Source: Diplolepis rosae (taxonomy: Eukaryota; Arthropoda; Insecta; Hymenoptera; Diplolepididae). Taken from it: 64,000 nucleotides of DNA. The DNA is taken from contig JAPYXD010000710.1 of assembly GCA_030998225.1 (NCBI GenBank), positions 32,131,501 to 32,195,500 of the forward strand, written 5' to 3'. This document shows positions 56,002 to 64,000 of this stretch, piece by piece; within the stretch, counting starts at the first letter, position 1, and the number at the start of each line of letters is the position of its first letter. A model generated the notes under the pieces. That model was not told the origin of the DNA and made no database searches. It was given only the letters and a program-made list of their open reading frames with translations. Made by a program: the position numbers and the translations under genes.

Positions 56002-56996
56002 GTTACAATGGGTGGCCAAATTATTCTACTCACTTTGTTTTTGTTGATCGCATAAAATCTCCTATTATTGACAAATCATATATTAAAACTTTTCCCTAAA
56101 ATTTTTAAGGAAGATATTGTGAAAAATGTCAAAATTTAAAACTTCTTAAATTATGAATAACTTTTGAAATAATTGATATTTTTCGATGTTCTTCGACTCA
56201 TTTTAAAGGTAAATTTACTTGAAATGTAAAAAAACGTGCCAAAAAATTATACAAATTTTTCCCTAGATTCTGAAACGGTCTAAACTTAAAACAAAAAATG
56301 CGTAAAAATTCAAACTTGTAAATTTATTCATGAAAAATAGTAGAAATAATTATATTTAATTTTCCAAGAAAACTTAATTCCTTCTTGTGGGTTATCACTT
56401 GTATCTATTTTTAAAATCCTTTTTTTTTTGAATATTATAATTTTTACAATTTTCACGCCTTTTTTATTTTAAGTTTAGAACGTTTCAGAATCTAGGGAAA
56501 AATTAGTATAATTTTTTGGCACACGTCACGAAAATTTACCTTTAAAATGAGTCACATAACATCGAAAAACATCAATTATTTCAAAAGTTATTCATAATTT
56601 AACAAAGGTTTGAAATTTGGACATTTTTCACAATATCTTCTCAAAAATTGACAAAAACGGTTCATCTTGAGGTTTTTTTATGCATACACTGAGAAGAAAA
56701 TGCTGTTGAATCAAAAGTATTTCTTTCCAAAAGCATGTATACTATGAATTCATAAAAATATACTACAAGAACTAATAAATATGTTACTAATTCTATAGCA
56801 TATTGATTTGAATCCGTGATATACAGGCTTTTGGAAATAAATGCTATTGATTCAATAGCATTTTTTTCTCAGTGTAATTTTGAAATCTATTATGTTATTT
56901 TTAGGGTAAATTTTTAATATGTGTATTTTTAATGATAGGAAATTTTATGCTATCAACAAAAACAAAGTGAATATATAATAATTTGGCCACTAACTG
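56002..56996. mobile_element. Tc1-like fold-back element, ~1 kb
   Basis: The terminal region gtggccaaattattctactc and the complement atataataatttggccac are inverted. The right end reads CAGTTAGTGGCCAAATT inward from a TA, as in Tc1-type ends. Inverted similarity extends ~300 bp inward (acttttgaaataattgatat against atcaattatttcaaaagtta), with the centre near 56370. It is interrupted by a CACTG-type MITE in the right arm. The left terminus is slightly rearranged. Confidence 0.8.
56687..56874. mobile_element. MITE with CACTG termini, nested
   Basis: Ends cactgagaagaaaatgctgt and the complement of cactgagaaaaaaatgctat, flanked by TA on both sides. It is inserted in the Tc1-like element and so younger than it. 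Confidence 0.93.
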
Positions 56997-58168
56997 TAAA
57001 TACTTTTTTTTAAAATTAATATTGAATACTGCAAAATGTATTAAAAATATTTTATATCTTAATACCATACTCCAGAAATTTCCTATGTAGTCTTTAATTT
57101 TGATTTAATTGCACATCCTTCAAAGATCAAATGAGAGAAATATATAGATGAGGAAATCGTGATTGATTACTGAAATTCCTGAAAACAAATTCTACGTTTG
57201 GTTTCTTCCAACTGATTCCTTAATAAATAAAAGAGTTTAATGATAAATTCAATATTTATTGCCAATCTGCGTCACACTCTCTTCTGTTTATTGGAGAATC
57301 AATTGAGAAAAACCAAACGTAACATTTTATTTAGAGAAATTTCCGTAATTAATCCCGATTTCCTCATCTCAATTTTTTCGCGTGAAGAATGCTAATATTA
57401 TTACCTAATTTCCAAGTTCATCTTAATTAAAGTATAATATTTTTTTCACTTAAAAATATAATGCAAAATAAAGCCCTACAAGAAAAACTGAACAGATTTA
57501 TTCTTCGCAAGTATCTACCATCAAAGATATGTAAAAAGACAAAGAAGCAAAGAAGATAAACAAACAATAATGAAATGAGATGTGGTTTCAAAGATTATCG
57601 TGAGAATAAGTTTTAGATTTTAGGATTGAATTAATAGAAGAGCAAAATGGAACTTTGTAACACATTGACGCTTCCAAGGATGTTTTACACTCCTTTTTGT
57701 TTCCAAATGACTGTACTTTATGATTTAAATTTCCTTTATCCTTCCTTGATCGCAAGTTAGAAACTTGAATGACCGAAAAGATATATCGGCTTGATGAATC
57801 TTAAGTCTTGTGAGATAACGTCTTTACTCCTCTTATTTCGCGTCTTCTTTCCTCTGTCTTTTAACTAGATAATCCAATGACGATCATTCAATCTCATATC
57901 TGTTCTGAATACTCTCATGATTCTCGTCTTCGATTACTTAGATCGCGTCTCTTGATCGACACGATCACACGCTGGTTTTGTTCTTATACAACTTGTTGGG
58001 GAATCAATCACGTATTTTCTGCTTTGCTAACGGCAAAGATTTCTAGCTTTGTTGTGTGATAAGATTATTCTCCATGGAATCAATCAACGCTCAAGATTTA
58101 AGGATTAAAATTAATGTTTAGTGCGAGAGCGATAGAATATAAACGCTTATAAACTCCGCTCTAAGTTA
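56997..58168. other. AT-rich desert, nothing seen
   Basis: 57660-58060 is a little GC-richer with pyrimidine-rich stretches but no exon. Confidence 0.45.
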
Positions 58169-58581
58169 CACTGTAAAAAATATCGGTAAATTTTCCTACT
58201 ATGTATTAGGAAATTTTTCCTAAATCCTTAGGAAGCATAGATTTTCCTACTGAAAGTGAAAATATTTCATAGATTTGAGGAAAATTGACCGGGTTTTCGG
58301 ACTTACTTCCAAACCATTGGGAAATGTTTCAAAAAAGTTTCCCATAAAAAGAGGAAATTATTCCACAAAAACGAAAATTTATTCACTTTTTTTGGATCTT
58401 TCTCAACTTAAATGATGAAATATATCAATTTTTCCTAATAAACTGGATATTTCTCCTACCAAACAGTGAGAACTATTTCTAGTTCTATGTCGGAAAAATT
58501 TCTGACTATATCTTTGGAAAAATTTACGACCCATTTGTATTTTAAGCTGTCCGACTATTTTCGGAAAATTTTTTTACAGTG
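58169..58581. mobile_element. MITE with CACTG termini, 413 bp
   Basis: Ends cactgtaaaaaatatcggta and the complement of cactgtaaaaaaattttccg, TA on both sides. The interior repeats the word ggaaa(a/t)tt(t) and its complement (tttcctac, aggaaa) many times. Confidence 0.9.
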
Positions 58582-60130
58582 TAATATATAGCTCGTAGTA
58601 AAAAAAAAGTGCCCGCAATCTTGAGATTTTTTAAATGATTAATAAATAATCATCAGAACTTCATATTTATGAACTAATACATTTTTTTTAAACACAGTAA
58701 TGAAGAAAATGAGAGAATGAAACGAATTATTTATAGGCTGAAGAGAGAATAAAGAGTGGATATGATAAGGATGAATGGTGATTACAAGTTTTAATTTAAC
58801 GGAAAGCTAATAATTCCGGTATTGTGATCTTGTCGCAGTTATTGTTTCCTTAGGAAAAAGGTCTTCATCGCGTGATCTCGTATCTTCGACTTCTTTTCAA
58901 ACGAACCGGACAATAAGAGTTACTCGGGCTTTCCTTCCCTTGGCCCCTTGACCCATCATTTTTTTCCGGTTGCTATATTGTGGCTTAATTATTGACTTTA
59001 TTATGATTTTGTCCTCTGAGCCAAAAGTGGCCCTTGCTTCAGCAGCTCCCGACTTAAGAGAGCCTGCTTTGTGTTACCATCTCTTTTCTCTTTCTTTTCT
59101 CCTTTTTTGGATAGCTTTTTCTCTTTGCTTCTCTTTCTTTTCTTCCCCCTCTCGATCTTATTAAATCTACGACAAGAGGGCTTTGGACTCAATGCCACTG
59201 CCGCTTCGAGGTTTATTATTAATTTCGAGAGCACCACAACGACCATTGACAATCACTGAGTTACTTGTTGGTGTTACTCGTGACGATGAACAATTACCGA
59301 CAATTTAAAAGAGGGTGATAAGTGTGCAAAAAGAACAGGCCGAAGTTAATTTGGCTCAAATATTCTGTGTTTCCTTTGTTAGGAAGCTCCTTGAAATAAT
59401 TTCTTTCATAAGTCGAAAATGAAGTATACAAATTACCTACATCAAGGACTCATGAAGAAAAAACGTGACCTTCAAAATCTTATTTCCTTTTAATTGGATT
59501 TGGACAAATGAGATAATGCATAATATAAAGAAGGCATCCCTTATGGACCGAATGCTTAATTTATCTTTGAGTGGGTTTTCAACTTTTGTTCTCTAACACA
59601 TATTTATGTTTATAGTTTTGGGTTAGGGGGATAAAAAATGTAATTGCTGTTGAAAATTTGAACAGATAATTAAGACAGAGATTCTAGAAAAGTGGGTCAA
59701 TCATGATTTGAACCGTAAGAGGGAAGAAGAAAAGGAAGGGGGAAATGAGAAGGACATAGCATGTCCCTCGTAATTATAGCAACAATATAACAATTTTGAT
59801 AATTATTTCAACTAGTGTATGGGAACACACGGCATTACAGCAGGTACGACGATGCGCGTACACAACGACCGGGCAGAATAATGACAATAATTACCATTTA
59901 TATGCAAGTGCCGTCATTACCTGCACACGAGCAGAGCACGCATTCAATTTCGTATCTAATTTGAATAATTCAAACAAATCTCTCCTTCCTGCCCTCCTTC
60001 CTCTGCACGCTTTATAATCCCAATAAACGCGGCGACGACGACTTCGACGGCAGAGGATCGCTTTTCTAGCCTCGAAGACGAGGTCTTTCTATAACGACAA
60101 TTGTTTAGTTCCTGGTTGGCAACTATACAG
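58582..60130. other. AT-rich stretch with two GC-richer blocks
   Basis: 58860-59290 includes a pyrimidine-rich run (59080-59160). 59790-60130 is GC-richer with tatgcaa cores and CpGs. No frame beyond chance. Possible regulatory blocks. Confidence 0.35.
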
Positions 60131-61324
60131 CATGCAATTGCTATAAATGCCTATTAAATTTCCCGAAATAATTGTTTAGTAAAATATAAAATTTTATCTT
60201 AGTAAATTATTATTCTAGGTTCAGGATTAGCTTTATGAGCAAGCAACACGCAGAATATTAATTTTCTTAATATTGATATCTGAAATTTAAAATTAATTTT
60301 ATGCGAATTAAGATATAAATTAGCATCCAAATTTAAAATTAATTTTATGCGAATTGAGATATAAATTAGCATCCTAATTTAAAAATCAATTAAAATTTGA
60401 TATAATCATTATGACTGTTTCAGAAATAAGCAATTTTAAAATGTATTTTCTTGACCATCAAATCGAGAAACAGCGGAAAATTTCTTGCATGCCATATGGA
60501 AGATATTGAAAAGAAATAAGCGTAGGATATACTAAAAACTTTAAATATGATCTAAAGTTAACATTTTTGAAATAACAAATTTCTTTAATTTTTATAGAAA
60601 ATTAAAATACAAATAAAATGATACATGCATATCATAGGGATTTAAAGTGGCAAATATCTTCTTTAATTGCGCAGATTGCTAATTCCTTGCTATGCAAGTC
60701 TCCTGTCAGTTTCTTTCTGTGTCACTTACAGTAATCGACGTAGTTCAAAGTCGAGTATTAAGTTTATTGAAACAGATTGTCCTTAACCTGAATTATTAGC
60801 ACTATTTTATTTTCTAATCAAATCAAAACATGATCTCTTCTAAGTTTATCGAGAAATATGGGTTTTCTATCAATCATGCACTGTTAAACTTCTAAAGGAA
60901 TTTTCCGTAACAAATGACAAGAGCTTTATATGGTCACCAGAGCTAAAATCTTTGACACAATAGGAGAAATAAATAATAAAATAAAATAATAAAATAAAAT
61001 TAGAAAAAAACTTAGGAATACCTATCATATATTTTGAAAAATTTTAAAAGCTTAATTGTTATACTTGCAAAATTAACAAACTTCCGAGTTATAAGGTTTC
61101 ACACATAAAAGTAATTTTTATTTGAATAAACATTTTTTTAGGCCAAATAAATCTGTACATCACTATGGAGTCAAAAAATACTTCTTAGAATGAAACTAAT
61201 CTCTTGTATTATCTCTTTTTAATGAATCTAATATTTAGTGCACTCAAAGTAAAAATTATTTTAAAATCAGAAAAATTAATTTGGTTTAATCAAAATAATA
61301 TATTTTATAATTAAGAAAATAATT
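60131..61324. other. AT-rich desert
   Basis: Contains the 46-bp duplication at 60283-60374 and an aataaaat-type simple repeat at about 60965-61005; otherwise nothing. Confidence 0.5.
60283..60374 (+). repeat. 46-bp tandem duplication
   Basis: aaatttaaaattaattttat... occurs twice in direct succession with a single difference (gaattaag against gaattgag), so it is recent. Confidence 0.95.
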
Positions 61325-61545
61325 CACTCTAAAAACAAGTGTGTTACTTCTACACGTGAAATACGATAGTAACTTTTTAGGCATTTGAAGTGTGTATTTG
61401 TAACACACATTTTGGGTACAAAACGTTAAAGTGTTTGAAAATTAAACGTTACGTTTGTAATGTGTATTAAAAATACACACTTCAAATGCCTAAAAAGTTA
61501 CTATCGTATTTCACGTGTAGAAGTAACACACATGTTTTTAGAGTG
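61325..61545. mobile_element. Fold-back MITE with CACTC termini
   Basis: Nearly perfect ~95-bp arms starting cactctaaaaacaagtgtgt and ending with the complement tgtttttagagtg, with TT on both sides. High arm identity implies recent origin. The 77-codon frame crossing its right arm is not a gene. Confidence 0.93.
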
Positions 61546-63776
61546 TTTCCACAAAGATTTTGTCTTATTCAAAATAGTTATTTTTTTAGAATGAAATTTC
61601 TTCGTAACGTTATCAAATTTTTATTTAAAAAAAGGAGGCTCAACAAACAAATTTTCAAATTTGAATATAAGTTTTCTCTGACTGTTGAAATAAATTTCTT
61701 AATCTCATGTTTTCAATAATCGAAGAATAAACTAATCATATCTTAGATATAAAACTAATTGCTGTTTATAGAAAGTTTTTCTCAGCATTATTATTCATCA
61801 TCTAAATCGTGCATTCCCTTTTAGGGTCTTTTTCACGCAATGGTGAGCCTCGGTCGACCATTTCCCGCCTTTTCCATCTCTCATTTCTGCAAGAAAACGC
61901 TTAAAAATTGTCTAAAGACGTCTACTGCTGCTTCTTTCAAGGGGGTGGGGGCTTAAGCCCCGAAACCATTTCCCTAAATACGCTCGCGACGCCAGGCATA
62001 AATGGAGACACTGAGCACAGTAAGGAGCAATAGAAGGAAGGGTGAAAGTGGTGATAAAAGTGGAAAAGGGTGAGAGTGAGAGTGAGAGAGGTGTACTCTA
62101 AGAGCTGCAAAAACCAATCTCGTTTCAGTAGAACGGAGATGAAATGACAAGCCGTTCACTGCTTTCGTCTAAAAAGGAGGACAGCAGACTGGTGAAGACA
62201 GAGATGGAAAATTATGAATCACGAAGGAGAGAAAAGGAGAAGACGACTTCTAGGTAAACGTACTCACAACTGAATGTGAGGACAAAGTGTGGGTCTCGAA
62301 AAAGTGGTAAAACGAGGAAACAAAAGGCGATCGCGTATGAGCGGCAATTAGCTCCTCTAATGGTGCTCAAAAGAAAACAAAAGAGGCGCGCGAAGTCAAC
62401 TACAATAAAACCTAAAACACACGACTACCTTAAGCAAAAAGGAACAAAGAATAGAGGAAATAATAGGACAATGTGTTCATCGAAGAGGCTCCAAGTTTTG
62501 TGACACCTACCCAATGTATACAAATAAAGAGCAAAAAACCCTCAAATTTTTTATATTATAAATCTGGTGTTATTTAATTTTCCATTGTACAATCAGAAAA
62601 GTACTTGGTTAACTCAGCCGAAAAATTTTTTTCATTATTTTCTTCTGAGTGTATTAGAAGAACTGAAGCAGCTGTTCCAAATTGATATAGACCGCTTTAA
62701 TATTATAAATGTAATTACGTATTTGATGAAAATAAGTTAACGAATAATAAGAATGTTAAATTTTGTTCCTGGGAATTTAATATTAATTTTCCTGAGGAAT
62801 AGTACCTTAGGCTATGAACGGTTTCTATATCTTTCAAAGAATGTTTTAATTATGTTTCTTAAGACAGCTTTTGGAATTCAAAGTTTTGATGTATCAAGTT
62901 TTGAAAATTTGTTACAAGTTCTTTTGTATCAGGTTATTGAATTTATTAAAATCATGAATATGATATATAAAGTAATGGGCGGCAACTTTAGTGTGAATAG
63001 TGTTTATAAATTATCTATCAGCTCACATATGCAAAGTTTCAGCACCCAGAATTACCAGGCTTCTAAAAATTTTCCAAATATCAGTTTTCAAAAATTATGT
63101 ACATCTAAAATTCAGTAAATAAAAAATTATAAGTAAAAAATTTGAAGAGATCTTAATTGGAATTTCAAAGCTAATTTTCAAAGTAGAAATGTTGGAGTAG
63201 AAATTTGTTGTATTAGTACATTGTAAAAAAAGTTTTAATTTAAGTTTAAAAATCGCCTAACTTTAAGATGTAACAAAAAGTACTTGTTTTTTTCACTTTC
63301 AAAAACTCTCGAATCTCTATTAAATATTTTAAACTAACTCAAAATATTTCAAAATATTTTACATCATGAAAACCCATTTATTTTCAAAACTCTACGTGAT
63401 AATTGAAATTTTTAATTATACTATTAAAAAGCCAAAATTCAAAACATCAGTAAATTAGAGAATTTTAGAAGCTAAGGTTAAGGAAATATATAGTTTTTTA
63501 AACCTCAATCTTAAAAAATGATGATATTGTCCAGCTAATTAAAAAATAATTCATTTTTGCCGAATAGTTATTTTAAATTATTTATCCACATAGGGTAAAA
63601 TAAAATCTGCACCCCTCGTGACAGTTTGTATTTATGTTTATGTAAATTCGGTGTAGAATCTGCCTGTAATAAATGAAATAATTTACATGAATTAAAAAAT
63701 ATATGAACTCACCGAATATTTTCTTTGAGTGCGGCATTTATGCACATACATTCTATGCTTTTTTTTACTTTTACAG
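61546..63776. other. Desert with one GC-richer, purine-rich block
   Basis: 61950-62510 is GC-richer and GA-rich (gagagtgagagtgagagagg near 62069), with a basic 75-codon plus frame that lacks a true ATG start. 62753-63118 has a 121-codon AT-rich plus frame without recognisable features. Nothing else is supported. Confidence 0.35.
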
Positions 63777-63817
63777 GGTTTGTGATACACGTAAGTGATA
63801 GCAGTGGCAAGGAGTAA
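63777..63817 (+). CDS. Possible short terminal exon
   Basis: A strong acceptor (tttttttacttttacag) is followed by two bases and 12 codons reading FVIHVSDSSGKE, then TAA. An AATAAA lies about 6 bases after the stop. A GTAAGT inside (63791) could instead be a donor giving a 14-bp exon. Short and uncertain. Confidence 0.25.
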
Positions 63818-64000
63818 GAAAAAATAAAAAGCAAAACGGCTGTTGTTCGCTAAGAGCAGCTGACGCCTCGAGTTCTTTAATTAAAAATGACCGACAGTTT
63901 TTCTTCTTTGGTTGAGCAATGAGATTTATTTTATATTATTCAATAATGTTCTCGTTACAAATAAAACGACAATTAAATTTTATAAAATTCATTGCAACAA

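Overview
This 64-kb window is eukaryotic, A+T-rich (about two thirds A+T by eye) and almost entirely non-coding. The TA-flanked mariner/Tc1-type elements, a hAT-type MITE with an 8-bp target duplication, BEL/Pao retrotransposon debris, a 170-bp satellite and very many short fold-back elements suggest an arthropod. An insect, perhaps a hymenopteran, is my best guess, but no host protein is recognisable enough to prove it. There is no complete gene, no rRNA, no convincing tRNA and no CRISPR array. The longest open frames (125-156 codons) are no longer than chance would give in 64 kb, apart from one decayed transposase.

Layout. 1-2285: satellite array of ~170-bp units, with a degraded inverted piece at its right end. 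2682-6010: a possible terminal exon on +, two near-perfect fold-back elements, and the most convincing exon of the window, a 48-bp micro-exon on - at 5963-6010. 8-20 kb: intron- or desert-like DNA packed with nested MITEs. 20-31 kb: AT-rich desert with GC-richer blocks (about 20.0-20.6, 26.3-26.7, 27.8-28.4 and 30.2-31.0 kb), a BEL/Pao remnant at 23.1-23.8 kb and a few exon-like segments. 31-36 kb: a cluster of four different inverted-repeat elements ending in an internally deleted mariner-type transposon with a broken transposase. 37-48 kb: a CTAG-rich patch, a hAT MITE with another MITE inside it, several exon-like segments, and TCAGTGA-rich MITEs. 49-53 kb: a ~3.9-kb inverted repeat whose arms and centre have been invaded by at least four further elements. 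53-64 kb: desert with three or four more fold-back elements and several GC-richer blocks.

Coding signal is limited to exon-sized segments with good splice sites (5963-6010 -, 48468-48531 +, 38536-38682 -, 42009-42281 -, 30840-30959 -, 2682-2855 +, and weaker ones). They lie on both strands and I could not join them into one gene. The window may hold long introns of one or more genes plus regulatory DNA. The mobile-element annotation rests directly on terminal inverted repeats and target-site duplications and is much firmer than the exon calls.
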